From contig JAZQKZ010000048.1 of the NCBI GenBank assembly GCA_045542415.1, positions 70,138 to 134,137 on the forward strand: DNA of 64,000 nt. The letters are read 5' to 3'. The notes beneath the pieces are model-generated. The model did not search any database. It was not told the origin of the DNA and saw nothing but the letters and a program-made list of their open reading frames with translations. Below are positions 44,567-54,205 of this stretch, piece by piece (position 1 is the stretch's first letter; every line of letters begins with the position of its first letter). Source of the DNA: UMGS1958 sp045542415. GTDB lineage: Bacteria > Bacillota > Clostridia > UBA1381. The position numbers and the translations under genes were made by a program.

Positions 44567-45130
44567 ATGAATGTATATGATGCAATAGAATCAAGACGTA
44601 CCATCCGCCGCTTTACACAGGAGCCGCTAAATTACAACGATCTTTTAAGGCTTGTGGATTGTGCGAGAATGGCACCGTTCGGTGCAAATTTACAGCCGTT
44701 AAAGTATGTGATAATTACCGAAGCGGCACTTTTAAAGGAATTATATCCGCTTACAAAATGGGCAGGCTATCTTGATTGGGAGCCGGCTGAGGACGAGCGT
44801 CCCACTGCTTACATCGCAGTTGTAAACGATACCGACATCAAGCCGACAGCAAATACCGAATGCGACAGCGGTGCGGCAATTATGAGCATGATTCTGGCTG
44901 CCGAGGAAATGGGCATAGGCACATGCTGGCTCGGTGCTTTGCAAAGGGATAAGATTAAGGAATTATTAGAGTTGGAAGAAAAGTATGATATTACATATCT
45001 GCTCGCATTGGGTTATCCTGCACAGAGCGGCAAGGAAGTTGCAATGACTGACTCGGTAAAGTATTACTTCACCGAAAACGGCAACGTACGAGTACCCAAA
45101 CGCAGTCTTAAAGAGGTCATCATCAAATAA
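44567..45130 (+). CDS. Nitroreductase-family FMN enzyme
   Basis: A 187-residue protein with the family start (AIESRRTIRRFTQEPL) and the AAEEMGIGTCWLGA segment near 105-118. It binds FMN and reduces small electrophiles; the natural substrate is unknown. I start at 44567, where GGAGG lies eight bases ahead; an upstream Met lies inside the esterase gene. It sits 13 bp after the esterase and 23 bp before dus, probably in one transcript. Confidence 0.88.
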   Translation: MNVYDAIESRRTIRRFTQEPLNYNDLLRLVDCARMAPFGANLQPLKYVIITEAALLKELYPLTKWAGYLDWEPAEDERPTAYIAVVNDTDIKPTANTECDSGAAIMSMILAAEEMGIGTCWLGALQRDKIKELLELEEKYDITYLLALGYPAQSGKEVAMTDSVKYYFTENGNVRVPKRSLKEVIIK

Positions 45131-45153
45131 ACACAAAGGTCAGGACGCTATAA

Positions 45154-46086
45154 ATGAACTTATATTTCGCACCGCTTGAGGGAATTACAACATATATCTA
45201 CCGTAACACGCATGCCTCGATGTTTGACGGCTGTGACGCATACTTTGCTCCTTTTATCAATCCGAGTGAGCAGGAAAGAATCAGCAAAAAAGGTATGAAA
45301 GATATACTTCCTGAAAGAAATGCCGGAATTAATCTCAAGGCACAAATTCTTACAAATAATTCGGATTCGTTCCTGCGATTCATTGATAAAATCAAGCCGT
45401 TAGGCTATGATGAAATAAACATCAATATGGGATGCCCCGCCTCCACCGTAGTGCGTAAGGGCAGAGGCTCAGGCTTCTTGAAAACGCCTGATTTGATTGA
45501 TAAATTTCTTTATGAGATTTTTTCTCAATGTGATATAAAAACAACTGTAAAGACACGAATCGGCTACAGCAGCGGCAGTGAAATGGAGGAGCTTATACGG
45601 ATATTCAACAAATATCCCATCTCGCTCCTTACCGTTCACCCAAGAACCCGTGAGGATTTTTACAAGGGAGAGCCTGACATGGCTGTATTTGAAAATGTGT
45701 ATAACGTATCTGATAACAAGCTTTGCTATAACGGAAATATTTTCAGTGCCGATAACTTCATAAGTATAGCCTCCCGTTTCCCGGAGCTTGATTCCGTTAT
45801 GCTTGGCAGAGGCGCAATTGCCAATCCTGCACTTTTCAGAGAAATTAAAGGCGGAACACCTCTTACAACAGCTGAATTGATTGAATTTACAAGTAGGCTC
45901 ATTGATAATTATTATGAAGTGCTTCAGTCCGATATATTTACACTGCACAAGCTCAAGGAAATCTGGGTATATATGATGTGGAATTATCCCGATGAAAAGA
46001 AAATTGCCAAAGCAATAAAAAAATCGAATACGCTGACGGATTTCAAAGCGGCAATAGGCCGCCTACCGGAAATACAGCGGACATAA
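45154..46086 (+). CDS. tRNA-dihydrouridine synthase
   Basis: A 310-residue FMN-dependent TIM barrel that reduces uridines in the tRNA D-loop. It has MNLYFAPLEGITTYIYR at the start, NMGCPASTVVRKGRGSG with the catalytic Cys near residue 94, KTRIGY for tRNA/substrate binding, TVHPRTREDFY and MLGRGAIANP. It is short for a DusB and closer to DusC-like members. A terminator follows at 46132. Confidence 0.93.
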   Translation: MNLYFAPLEGITTYIYRNTHASMFDGCDAYFAPFINPSEQERISKKGMKDILPERNAGINLKAQILTNNSDSFLRFIDKIKPLGYDEININMGCPASTVVRKGRGSGFLKTPDLIDKFLYEIFSQCDIKTTVKTRIGYSSGSEMEELIRIFNKYPISLLTVHPRTREDFYKGEPDMAVFENVYNVSDNKLCYNGNIFSADNFISIASRFPELDSVMLGRGAIANPALFREIKGGTPLTTAELIEFTSRLIDNYYEVLQSDIFTLHKLKEIWVYMMWNYPDEKKIAKAIKKSNTLTDFKAAIGRLPEIQRT

Positions 46087-46131
46087 GGATACGGATGCTA
46101 ATTGATGTGACTCAAAAAAGTCAGACTTTTT

Positions 46132-46168
46132 ATAGCGTAGTAGTTTTAATGACTGCTACGCTATTTTT
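46132..46168 (+). terminator. Terminator after the dus gene
   Basis: Stem ATAGCGTAGTAG / CTGCTACGCTAT with T run. Confidence 0.85.
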
Positions 46169-46171
46169 ATG

Positions 46172-46207
46172 CAAAAACAGGGTATCGGCATTGCCGATAC
46201 CCTGTTT
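46172..46207 (-). terminator. Terminator of the giant SGNH esterase gene
   Basis: AAACAGGGTATCGGCA-TTGCCGATACCCTGTTT-type hairpin; on the minus strand it is followed by a T run. Confidence 0.85.
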
Positions 46208-46217
46208 GAATCTTCAA

Positions 46218-49200
46218 TTATTCAGCTGCCTTAGCCTGCATAACAAGCATTGTTCCCTCTGTGTCAACGAGGTCGTATGATGCTGTTGTGTCAACCATAT
46301 GAGCTGTTGTGTCGATTGATAACATTGCTGATGCAACGATTTCAGCATTCTTCATTGCACCGTGATATGTTGAGTGGAGTGAGTCTGAAATACAGAAGTT
46401 AGCTGCTGTATATGTCTTTGACTCTTCCTCTGTTGCCTTTGTTGTGCTGTAGTATGCGAAGCTTGCACCTGAAAGGTCGATACATGTTGCACCTAACTCA
46501 GCTGCCTTATCGATTACATGACCTGTACCCTGTACGCTTGACTTCCAGCCTGTACCGTGTACTGATGCATTCGGTGTAACAAAGATTACCTCTACACCAA
46601 TAGCCTTAGCCTCGTTATATACAAGCTCCATGTATGTCTTCATGTTCTCATATCTTGCTGAGTCTGAGCCTAATGAGCTCGGATAGTTTCTATCGTTGTA
46701 GCCACACTCGAATAATAATACGTCGCCTGCCTTAGCATTTGCAAGAACGCCCTTGAACGGTGTCCAGTATAAACCTTGTGCGTAGTTGCCACTCTCTGCG
46801 AGGTTTGTTACGTTGATTTCATCTGTGATGAACTTATCAAGTACCTGACCCCAACCTGTCTGAGCCTGACCTGCTGTCGGAGTACCGTCACCGTCAGCAT
46901 CCTCGAATGTACCGTAGTATGTTGATACGAGTGAGTCACCTAAGATATATAAGTGCTGCTTTCTGTCAACAATTGACGGAGCCTTCTTAGCTGATACTGC
47001 TGCCATTGAATTTGTATTGTCCTTCATTACAACGTTTGCGCTTCCGCCGCTTACTACGATATCAGCCACGCTGTATGTTGAGCCGCTTGTAGCTCTGCCT
47101 GAGCCGTACTGGTCAACGTTGTTACCAACCATCTTACCGTTGACATAGATGTCGCCTCTTGTACCCTCAGCCTTTGTGAATGTGAAGTCATATAAGCCGT
47201 CCGGTAACGGAATAACTAACGGATTGCTGTCGCCGATACTTCCTACATTATCATATGAGTAAACCGGTGATACCTCAACTGCTGTTGCACCTGTTGTATC
47301 AACTGTAATCTTACCGTCTGTAGCCTTTACAACATTCTGCGAAACAGCCTTGCCGTTTGCAGCTGTTGTTACATAATACTCTGTATCTGCTGTGTAGTTT
47401 GCAAGACTTGCAACGTCAACTACTACACTGTTCTCTGTTACGTTATTGTTTATATAGTAGAAGTTTGCTACTACTACTTCCTTAGTAAGTGTTAATTCCT
47501 TACCCGGGTTACCAACTGTTACTGATACAACTACTGTACCTGTACCTGTTGTTGTCATCTCGCCTGTTACAGCGTCGATTGATGCGATATCAGCACCTGT
47601 TGTGATTGCATATGACGGTGTCATATCAACTGCATCGCCGTACTCGTCAGTGATGTTAGCTACTGAATATGTGCCTGACTCACCTGCACTGATTGCAGCC
47701 GGTCCGTTGATTTCGAATGATGCTATATTTGCATAATCTCTGATTTCAACAGTCTTTGTTGCAACCTTTGTTGAATCTGTATCACTTGCGAACTTAATCT
47801 CAGCTGCTACTGCTGTTGTACCATCAACAACGTGTAATACACCATCCTGAGTGATATATACTAAGTCCTCTGTCGGTGCTGTTGTAGCATTCGGGTCCGG
47901 AGTTTCGTCAACCGGCGGTGTTGTCGGCTCTGTTGTCGGAACCGGTGTAACCTCTGCTGAAATTGCAGCCACCGCAAGCGGCTCCTGATCTGATAATGAG
48001 TTCCAAAGCATTACCTTTGTACCTGCAGCAGCAGAAACATCTATAGCTTCCCCGGCTACTACACTTCCCATATCTCCTGCATCTACTGATACAAGTCTTC
48101 CGTCATTGTCGTATATTGCTCTTATTAAAACCGCATTATCAGCTGACTTTGTGGGAACTAAGTTAGCCTTTTCTGTATCCATCGGAGCTGACTCCTCAAG
48201 TACAGCAGCCTGCTCACCATAAATCGGTGTTACTGACCATGTAAATGTCTCGCCTTCATCCATAGCGAAGATTGAAGCCTCGTACTGCTTTGTAGCTGTA
48301 CCGCCTGCAACCTTTGTAATAAAATCATCACCGTTGATTTCAACCGGAACGATATCTGAATCTGTAATCTTAACGTTCATGATACCGTGCATTCTGTCTG
48401 ACGGAGCGCCCTTACCCTCGAATAAGTCGAGCTGAGCGATGTCGCCGATATCTGTACCAACCTCAAATGTATATGTCTCGCCATTGTTGATCTGGATAGT
48501 TGCCTTTGTGAGACCTGCCATATCAGTTGTGAATACGATCATTTCTTCATTTGCAACTGACTGACCGTTGTAAATCCAGCTCATATCGCTTGCTGAAATA
48601 CCTGAGTTACCGTTGTATGTCGGGTTAAGGAATGCTGTACCGTTTGCAAAACCAAATGTTACGAGTGTTGCACCGGCACTGTTCTTGATGTTTAATCTTC
48701 TTTCCTGAACTGAAATATCCTTGCTGTTTCCGCTCTTATCATAGTTGTATGATGTGTATGTGAGCTTCTTTGATGAACCCTTTTCAAGAGCGACCGGCTC
48801 CGGGAATACCATTGAATATGTAGCTGTTGATGAAGCACTTGATGCCGGCCATACGATCATTGTCATGCCTGCGATGTCTTCCATTCTCGGATCGCCGATT
48901 GAAGCAACCGGTGTACCCGGCTCATAGAAGTCATAGCCATAAACGATAATGTCCTTTGTAGCTGTTGCACCGTCAAGTGTTACTGTGATTGTAGCTGACT
49001 GCTCGTTTGCAACACCTGTTGCCGGTGTGATTGTCATACCCTCAACTGCAATCTTTGCGTCTGAAGCTGTAAGAACCGGTGTGCTCTCTGTTGTCATTGC
49101 AACACCGTACTGGTCCTTAATGTTTGCAACGCTGTATGTTGTTGCTGCACCGTCCTTAACTGCATATGCACCAACGATATCAAATGTTGTTACTGCTGCA

Positions 49201-51146
49201 ACATCGAATACATGGAGAACTACCTCTGCATATACATCCGGCTTTGAAACTGATGTTGCTCTGATTGTGAGGTTTGTTCCATTGATATCTGCAAACTGAA
49301 TTGCATCTGTAACTGTTACAATACCATTTTCGTCGATTGAAGCACCCTCCGGAGCATCAACGATTGACCATGTAACCTTTTCATCGTCCATTTCCTGGTC
49401 GATTTCGTTATAAACTGTTACTGTATAAGGATTAACAGTCTTGTTCTCGCCTGTAGCCGGCTTATAGATACCTGCCTCGTCGCCGCCTGCGATTACAATC
49501 TTATTAACAGCTGTCTCACCAACATACTCCATTGTAATCGGAGCCTCTGCTGTTGTCTCGTCAACTGTTACTGTACCTGTATAATTTCTGTGAAGCGGAG
49601 CCTCAACTGCTACGTCAAATGTGCCGTTCGGCATATCCATAACAGCCTTACCCTCTGCATCTGTTGTAACTGAGAATGCACCGATTGTCACAACTGCATC
49701 TGCAACCGGAGCAGCATCCTGTGAGCTTGTTACAACGAATGTAACCGGTGTAACGTCAGCCTTTGTAATGATAACATCATCAATTGCCATCGGAGCAAGT
49801 GAGTTGACGTTCTGTGCTGCAAGCTGTGCAAGATTAGCGCCCGGAATTGCTGTTGCCGGAATGTCTGCTAAAATTGTGCCGCCGTTTGAAATTGTACCCA
49901 TTAAAGTCTTGCCTAAGAAGTCAAGAGTTAAATCAATGCTGTACCAGTCATTGTTTGATGTAATCCATGTACTTGCTGTTGTAACTGCACCGCCAACCTG
50001 ATATCTTACCTGTGTCGGGATACCGCCTCTGTTTGTAGCACCTGACATTGTGAAGATAATGTTGCCGTCCTTGTCCTTTAACATGAACTGCGACTGTCTG
50101 TTACCGCCTGAGTTTGAAAGGTCAACCGTTGTCTTCCACTTGAAGCTTACCTTTGCAGCTGCAAGTGATGTCACTGTTTCATCAAAGTCCTTTGTATCTG
50201 TCTTTGTTGAACCGTTTGTATTACAAAGTGTAAGTGTACCATCTGATAAAGCTACACCTGATGTTGTTGTGAAGCCCCATGTGTCTGAAATTGAACCGAA
50301 GTCCTCAACTAAGATAGCACCTGTGAGCTTCTTGTAAACAAGTGTCATACCTGCACTACCGTCAGCAGCTGCTGTAACTGTTGTTGTTGAGAGGTCCGGC
50401 TGATATACATAGTAATCCTCGCCTACATAGAAGTTTGCTGTATCATCGCTCTCTGCTATGTACTCTACATCTGCAAAGCCTTCCTTTGTAACTGTATCCT
50501 TGATTGCGTTACCCTCTGTATCAAGGTATTCAATATTATATGTAGTCTTTACGCTGTCTGTAACTGTCAGGTTAAGCTTAACGTCTGTAAGCTTCTGCTG
50601 ACGTCCTGTTGATGTATAGAAACCGAATGATAAGATACCGTCCTCATCCGCCATTACATAATCTGATACATCTGCTGTTAATACTGTGCCTGTTGACTGT
50701 CCGTATCCCATAGCTGCAAGCTTAACCGGATTCATTGTCTGCGCACTGTTCCATGTTACTGTTGCAGCGTCCCAGTCTGCCTCTGTTGATGCAATATTAA
50801 CCTCTGAGTTTTTGCCGTCTGTTGTACATGTTGCAGTAAGAGTAACAGTTGCACCTATAATCTTACCCAACTGAGCTGAAGCGTCAAACTTTACAAGGCC
50901 TACGTCCATACTGTCGCCGCCTATTGCTGTCCAGCCCGGTGCACCCGGCTTACAGTAGTTTGCATAAACCTCGCCTGATTCACTGTAATTTGTATCCGCA
51001 TTGGCACTGTTAATATAAGTTGCCGCTGTCGGATCAAGTGTTTCAACTGTTTCAGCGGCACTTGCACTCATGCAAAGTCCTGAAAAAGCTGAAGCTGTCA
51101 TCGCTATCGCTGTTAAAAGCGATAACATTCTCTTGTTGTTTTTCAT
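46218..51146 (-). CDS. Giant secreted SGNH esterase, rhamnogalacturonan acetylesterase-like
   Basis: A 1,642-residue exported protein. A signal peptide (1-31) leads into a DNRLRE/CBM-like module (TYINSANADTNYSESG), several Ig- and FN3-like modules, lectin-like stretches and a Thr/Pro linker (TEPTTPPVDETPDPNATTAP). The C-terminal SGNH esterase (about 1390-1620) has S1405 in LGDSLVSTYY, GYNDRN, and D1588/H1591 in DSLHSTYHG, most like CE12. It should remove acetyl groups from rhamnogalacturonan or another plant polymer outside the cell. I start at 51146 because AGGGAG lies seven bases ahead. No anchor motif is visible. Codon use is as biased as in the pectin methylesterase. Confidence 0.85.
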   Translation of the reverse strand: MKNNKRMLSLLTAIAMTASAFSGLCMSASAAETVETLDPTAATYINSANADTNYSESGEVYANYCKPGAPGWTAIGGDSMDVGLVKFDASAQLGKIIGATVTLTATCTTDGKNSEVNIASTEADWDAATVTWNSAQTMNPVKLAAMGYGQSTGTVLTADVSDYVMADEDGILSFGFYTSTGRQQKLTDVKLNLTVTDSVKTTYNIEYLDTEGNAIKDTVTKEGFADVEYIAESDDTANFYVGEDYYVYQPDLSTTTVTAAADGSAGMTLVYKKLTGAILVEDFGSISDTWGFTTTSGVALSDGTLTLCNTNGSTKTDTKDFDETVTSLAAAKVSFKWKTTVDLSNSGGNRQSQFMLKDKDGNIIFTMSGATNRGGIPTQVRYQVGGAVTTASTWITSNNDWYSIDLTLDFLGKTLMGTISNGGTILADIPATAIPGANLAQLAAQNVNSLAPMAIDDVIITKADVTPVTFVVTSSQDAAPVADAVVTIGAFSVTTDAEGKAVMDMPNGTFDVAVEAPLHRNYTGTVTVDETTAEAPITMEYVGETAVNKIVIAGGDEAGIYKPATGENKTVNPYTVTVYNEIDQEMDDEKVTWSIVDAPEGASIDENGIVTVTDAIQFADINGTNLTIRATSVSKPDVYAEVVLHVFDVAAVTTFDIVGAYAVKDGAATTYSVANIKDQYGVAMTTESTPVLTASDAKIAVEGMTITPATGVANEQSATITVTLDGATATKDIIVYGYDFYEPGTPVASIGDPRMEDIAGMTMIVWPASSASSTATYSMVFPEPVALEKGSSKKLTYTSYNYDKSGNSKDISVQERRLNIKNSAGATLVTFGFANGTAFLNPTYNGNSGISASDMSWIYNGQSVANEEMIVFTTDMAGLTKATIQINNGETYTFEVGTDIGDIAQLDLFEGKGAPSDRMHGIMNVKITDSDIVPVEINGDDFITKVAGGTATKQYEASIFAMDEGETFTWSVTPIYGEQAAVLEESAPMDTEKANLVPTKSADNAVLIRAIYDNDGRLVSVDAGDMGSVVAGEAIDVSAAAGTKVMLWNSLSDQEPLAVAAISAEVTPVPTTEPTTPPVDETPDPNATTAPTEDLVYITQDGVLHVVDGTTAVAAEIKFASDTDSTKVATKTVEIRDYANIASFEINGPAAISAGESGTYSVANITDEYGDAVDMTPSYAITTGADIASIDAVTGEMTTTGTGTVVVSVTVGNPGKELTLTKEVVVANFYYINNNVTENSVVVDVASLANYTADTEYYVTTAANGKAVSQNVVKATDGKITVDTTGATAVEVSPVYSYDNVGSIGDSNPLVIPLPDGLYDFTFTKAEGTRGDIYVNGKMVGNNVDQYGSGRATSGSTYSVADIVVSGGSANVVMKDNTNSMAAVSAKKAPSIVDRKQHLYILGDSLVSTYYGTFEDADGDGTPTAGQAQTGWGQVLDKFITDEINVTNLAESGNYAQGLYWTPFKGVLANAKAGDVLLFECGYNDRNYPSSLGSDSARYENMKTYMELVYNEAKAIGVEVIFVTPNASVHGTGWKSSVQGTGHVIDKAAELGATCIDLSGASFAYYSTTKATEEESKTYTAANFCISDSLHSTYHGAMKNAEIVASAMLSIDTTAHMVDTTASYDLVDTEGTMLVMQAKAAE

Positions 51147-51215
51147 TAAATCTCCCTCTTTCATGAAATTTTTTGGCTATATGTATAACACTTTACCATA
51201 TAACATACTAATTAT

Positions 51216-51244
51216 ATTATATCTCATTTGTTGATAATTTACAA
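51216..51244 (-). promoter_or_regulatory. Promoter of the giant SGNH esterase gene
   Basis: On the minus strand TTGTAA (51244-51239), 17 bases, TATAAT (51221-51216). Confidence 0.6.
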
Positions 51245-51248
51245 TTTA

Positions 51249-51279
51249 AAAAACAGTGGTGTGAACCACTGTTTTTTGA
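51249..51279 (-). terminator. Terminator of the GH51-GH43 operon
   Basis: Near-symmetric hairpin AAACAGTGGT-GTGA-ACCACTGTTT with T runs on both strands; on the minus strand it follows the 35-codon gene that ends at 51288. Confidence 0.8.
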
Positions 51280-51287
51280 ACATTTTT

Positions 51288-51395
51288 TCATTTTTCATCA
51301 TGCTTGGCAACGTTTTTGCGTTTTTTTACGGTATCAACAATTACCGTTACAACAAACAATACCGCCAGTACCGCCACCGTAATATTCTTATCCAT
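51288..51395 (-). CDS. 35-residue single-helix membrane protein
   Basis: A very short gene directly after GH43. ATG at 51395 follows GAGGTG by six bases, 12 bases past the GH43 stop, and reads MDKNITVAVLAVLFVVTVIV then a positive tail (KKRKN) to a TGA at 51288, right before the terminator. One membrane helix with a cytoplasmic basic end is predicted. Function unknown; position and ribosome site make translation likely. Confidence 0.55.
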   Translation of the reverse strand: MDKNITVAVLAVLFVVTVIVDTVKKRKNVAKHDEK

Positions 51396-51407
51396 AAATT
51401 CACCTCA

Positions 51408-52286
51408 TTATTTCAGACACGGAATTCCGTTTCTTTCCTCTATTTCAAAGAAGCACGGTCTTTCCATAGGAGTATTGTTCGGAGAATGAAGCGTTACATA
51501 CTTCTTTCCGTCAAGTGCCGTAAAGGTCATACCGTGACCGCCGTTCTCCTCGAAAAGCATTTCATCAAGATGCGTCCACTTGCCCGTAATTTTACCGTTG
51601 TCACTCTTTGCAAGACCTATCGCATATCCCTTTTTGCCGCCACTTGACCAGAGCATCAGCAGCTCGCCCTTTTCATTGCGATACATATTCGGACCGTCTG
51701 TTACATACACACAGCGTTCACGACCGAAATATGTATTTACACTGCCCGTTGTCCAGGGTGCCTGCGATGCAAAAAACAATACTTTCGGTTCTCCCACCGC
51801 TTCACTTAAATCCTCACTCAATCTTACGGCATACATTTCCCCATCAACAACCTCTGTCCATTCACGGCAGAATATCATCCAGGGTTCACCGTCCTCAATA
51901 TAGAGCGTTCCGTCAAGGCATTCCCAGTCATTGGGGGTTACGGGGTTCTTTGAATGAACACGGAATTTTCCGTCGGGGGTATCTGAAACCAGCACCTGTG
52001 TACCTCGGTGTGCGGTTGCATTCTTAAATGACGCAAACATATAGAACTTATCCTTATAATAATACACCTCCGGTGCCCAGAAATTTCTGTCGCCCCAGAA
52101 ATCCGTATCGGGACGAAACGCTTCAAACGGTCCCTCCCAGTTTTCAAGGTCCTTACTTCTGTAGCTGTCAAACCCGGTACCGCTGTCACTCCAACAGTTC
52201 TTGTCGGTCGTTCCGTAGAGATAGTACATTCCATCATGAACAAGAATGTACGGGTCTCTTATCTGTATATCTTCTCTTTTTATCAT
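51408..52286 (-). CDS. GH43-family glycosidase (arabinofuranosidase/xylosidase type)
   Basis: A 292-residue five-bladed-propeller enzyme with GH43 motifs: RDPYIL with base D11, FWAPEV (69-74), D125 in CLDGTLYI, and a candidate acid E150. No signal peptide, so it acts in the cytoplasm on imported oligosaccharides. The frame is open to 52403, but AGGAA ahead of the Met at 52286 and the start of the conserved domain support this start. It sits in one direction with GH51 upstream, which suggests arabino-oligosaccharide use; a xylosidase activity cannot be excluded. Confidence 0.85.
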   Translation of the reverse strand: MIKREDIQIRDPYILVHDGMYYLYGTTDKNCWSDSGTGFDSYRSKDLENWEGPFEAFRPDTDFWGDRNFWAPEVYYYKDKFYMFASFKNATAHRGTQVLVSDTPDGKFRVHSKNPVTPNDWECLDGTLYIEDGEPWMIFCREWTEVVDGEMYAVRLSEDLSEAVGEPKVLFFASQAPWTTGSVNTYFGRERCVYVTDGPNMYRNEKGELLMLWSSGGKKGYAIGLAKSDNGKITGKWTHLDEMLFEENGGHGMTFTALDGKKYVTLHSPNNTPMERPCFFEIEERNGIPCLK

Positions 52287-52412
52287 ATTTTTATTCCTAT
52301 ATATCAAACAACACGGAAAAGAAGCAAGCAGATTGCATTTATTATGAGCGACGGCGTATGCAGATACTCCGGGCTCAGCATAAATGTGAGATGCGAAGCT
52401 CATTTTTTTGTG

Positions 52413-52658
52413 TTACCATTTTTTTTGGGGACATCTGCCCTTTTCCAGCCGACACCGTACCTGCACCACTGCTCCGCAGAGCATACAGGTAGAGCCGTAT
52501 TGCAGCTTCTCACATTCCGCACAATACGCAATGCGGCGGTTATATTCCTCATCTGCGACAAGGGTTACGCCTTTCATATGCGTCACCTCGTCAAGCATTT
52601 TTGCTATATCCTTGTCGTCAAGTACGGTTTTTAAACCGCATCGCTTACATTTTGCCAT
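52413..52658 (-). CDS. DUF6171-like zinc-ribbon protein
   Basis: An 81-residue protein with four Cys pairs: CKRC near the start, CAEC (46-49), CMLC (58-61) and a last Cys before the PQKKW end. It resembles the DUF6171 zinc-ribbon family common in Clostridia, of unknown role. It starts within the GH51 stop codon (TAATG), so it is translated with it. Confidence 0.75.
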   Translation of the reverse strand: MAKCKRCGLKTVLDDKDIAKMLDEVTHMKGVTLVADEEYNRRIAYCAECEKLQYGSTCMLCGAVVQVRCRLEKGRCPQKKW

Positions 52659-54127
52659 TATTCAACAGTTAATACAGCAACCGACATCTTCGGAAGCTTT
52701 ACCTTTAATGTATCAGCGTCAAGCTTTGCATCAAGTGCAACCGGATGTACCTTATCCGGCTCATCAAAGTCATTGTATGCACACATATCGTCCGCAGTCA
52801 TAACCTCACCGCAAACCTTTGAAGCCACCATGTCTCTCAATTCAATTTCAAGCTCCTCATCATTGTCAAGACTTGTGTTACATACTGTTATTGTATATTT
52901 TCCGTCCTTAACTGACGCACTTACACTGATGTTGGGAATTTCTTTTCCCTTAAACTCTGTTGTTGCCGACTTGAAATCAACATCAACAAGCTGGGCGTCC
53001 ATGTGATTCTTCATCATCTTAAATACATGGTAAGTAGGAGTAAGAACCATCTTCTCGCCCTCTGTCAGAACCATTGACTGTAACACATTTACCATCTGAG
53101 CAATATTTGCCATATGTATTCTGTCGCAGTGCTTATGGAAAATGTGAAGTATCATCATTGCCGAAACTGCATCGCGGATTGTGTTCTGCTGATAGAGGAA
53201 GCCCGGATTTGTTCCCGGCATTACATTGAACCAGTTACCCCACTCATCAACGATAAGTCCTATTCTCTTCTGCGGGTCAAGCCTGTCCATAACTGCCTCT
53301 TGCATATTTATGATTTCTTCCATCCTGACTGCATTCGCAAGCACGCCGTAATAGCCGTCTCTGTCGAAGCCAATACTATCGCCCTTGTTATCCCAACAAT
53401 CTGCAAACTGATAGTTATGAAGTGAAATACCATGCATTGCGTGACCTGCACTCTTCATTACAACCTCCATCCAGTTTGTATCATCAACATTCGGACCGCC
53501 TGCAATCTTATATAATGGCTCCTCACCGTAGTCACGGATAAATACCGCAAAGCGTCTGTAAAGGTCTGCATAATATTCCGGACGCATATTGCCGCCGCAG
53601 CCCCAGTTTTCGTTACCTACACCGAAATACTTCAACTTCCAGGGTTCTTCTCTGCCGTTTGCTCTTCTCTCGTTTGCAAGTGGAGAATCGCCGCCGAAGG
53701 TCATATATTCAACCCAGTCACGCATTTCCTGAACACTGCCGCTGCCCACGTTGCCGCAGATATACGGCTCTGTATCAAGCTGCTCACAAAGCTCAAAAAA
53801 CTCATGTGTACCAAAGTGATTATTCTCTACAACCTTACCCCAGTTTGTATTTACCATGTACGGTCTCTTTGACTTGTCGCCGATACCGTCTCTCCAGTGA
53901 TAATCATCTGCAAAGCAGCCGCCCGGCCATCTTAATACAGGAATTTCAAGCTCCTTTAATGCGTTTACAACGTCACATCTCATGCCGTTCTTATTTTCTA
54001 TTTCGCTGTCCTCACCCACATACAGACCCTCATAGATACATCTTCCCAGATGCTCTGCAAACTGTCCGTATATGTATTTGCTTATTGTACCCAGCTCTCT
54101 TTTACCGTTAATAATTGCCTTTGCCAT
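52658..54127 (-). CDS. Intracellular alpha-L-arabinofuranosidase (GH51)
   Basis: A 489-residue enzyme of usual GH51 length that releases terminal arabinofuranose from arabinan or arabinoxylan fragments. GVGNENWGCGG holds acid/base E173 and IVDEWGNW the nucleophile E295; YGQFAEHLGRCIYEGLYVG and LRWPGGCFADDYHWRDG are family signatures. No signal peptide. It is the first gene of the GH51-DUF6171-GH43-small-protein operon. GAGAAGA precedes the ATG; the REP-like palindrome at 54157-54191 is just upstream. Confidence 0.95.
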   Translation of the reverse strand: MAKAIINGKRELGTISKYIYGQFAEHLGRCIYEGLYVGEDSEIENKNGMRCDVVNALKELEIPVLRWPGGCFADDYHWRDGIGDKSKRPYMVNTNWGKVVENNHFGTHEFFELCEQLDTEPYICGNVGSGSVQEMRDWVEYMTFGGDSPLANERRANGREEPWKLKYFGVGNENWGCGGNMRPEYYADLYRRFAVFIRDYGEEPLYKIAGGPNVDDTNWMEVVMKSAGHAMHGISLHNYQFADCWDNKGDSIGFDRDGYYGVLANAVRMEEIINMQEAVMDRLDPQKRIGLIVDEWGNWFNVMPGTNPGFLYQQNTIRDAVSAMMILHIFHKHCDRIHMANIAQMVNVLQSMVLTEGEKMVLTPTYHVFKMMKNHMDAQLVDVDFKSATTEFKGKEIPNISVSASVKDGKYTITVCNTSLDNDEELEIELRDMVASKVCGEVMTADDMCAYNDFDEPDKVHPVALDAKLDADTLKVKLPKMSVAVLTVE

Positions 54128-54156
54128 TTTCTTCTCCCTTTATTTTTTTATTAAAC

Positions 54157-54191
54157 AAGGCGAACATACGGCATTGCGTAGGGTTCGCCCC
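54157..54191. repeat. REP-like palindrome next to a transposase-derived gene
   Basis: GGCGAAC (54159-54165) and GTTCGCC (54183-54189) pair, with an inner TACG / CGTA stem. No T run follows, so it is not a terminator. It lies 15 bases beyond the stop of the RAYT-like gene, the position where REP sequences usually flank such genes. Confidence 0.5.
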
Positions 54192-54205
54192 TATAAAACA
54201 ATATA

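Noticed and set aside
46095..46280. 61-codon frame after dus with AAGGA ahead
   Set aside because: It runs through two strong terminator hairpins and into the 3' end of the opposite esterase gene.
54157..54191. Terminator of the RAYT-like gene
   Set aside because: The hairpin has no following T run on either strand.
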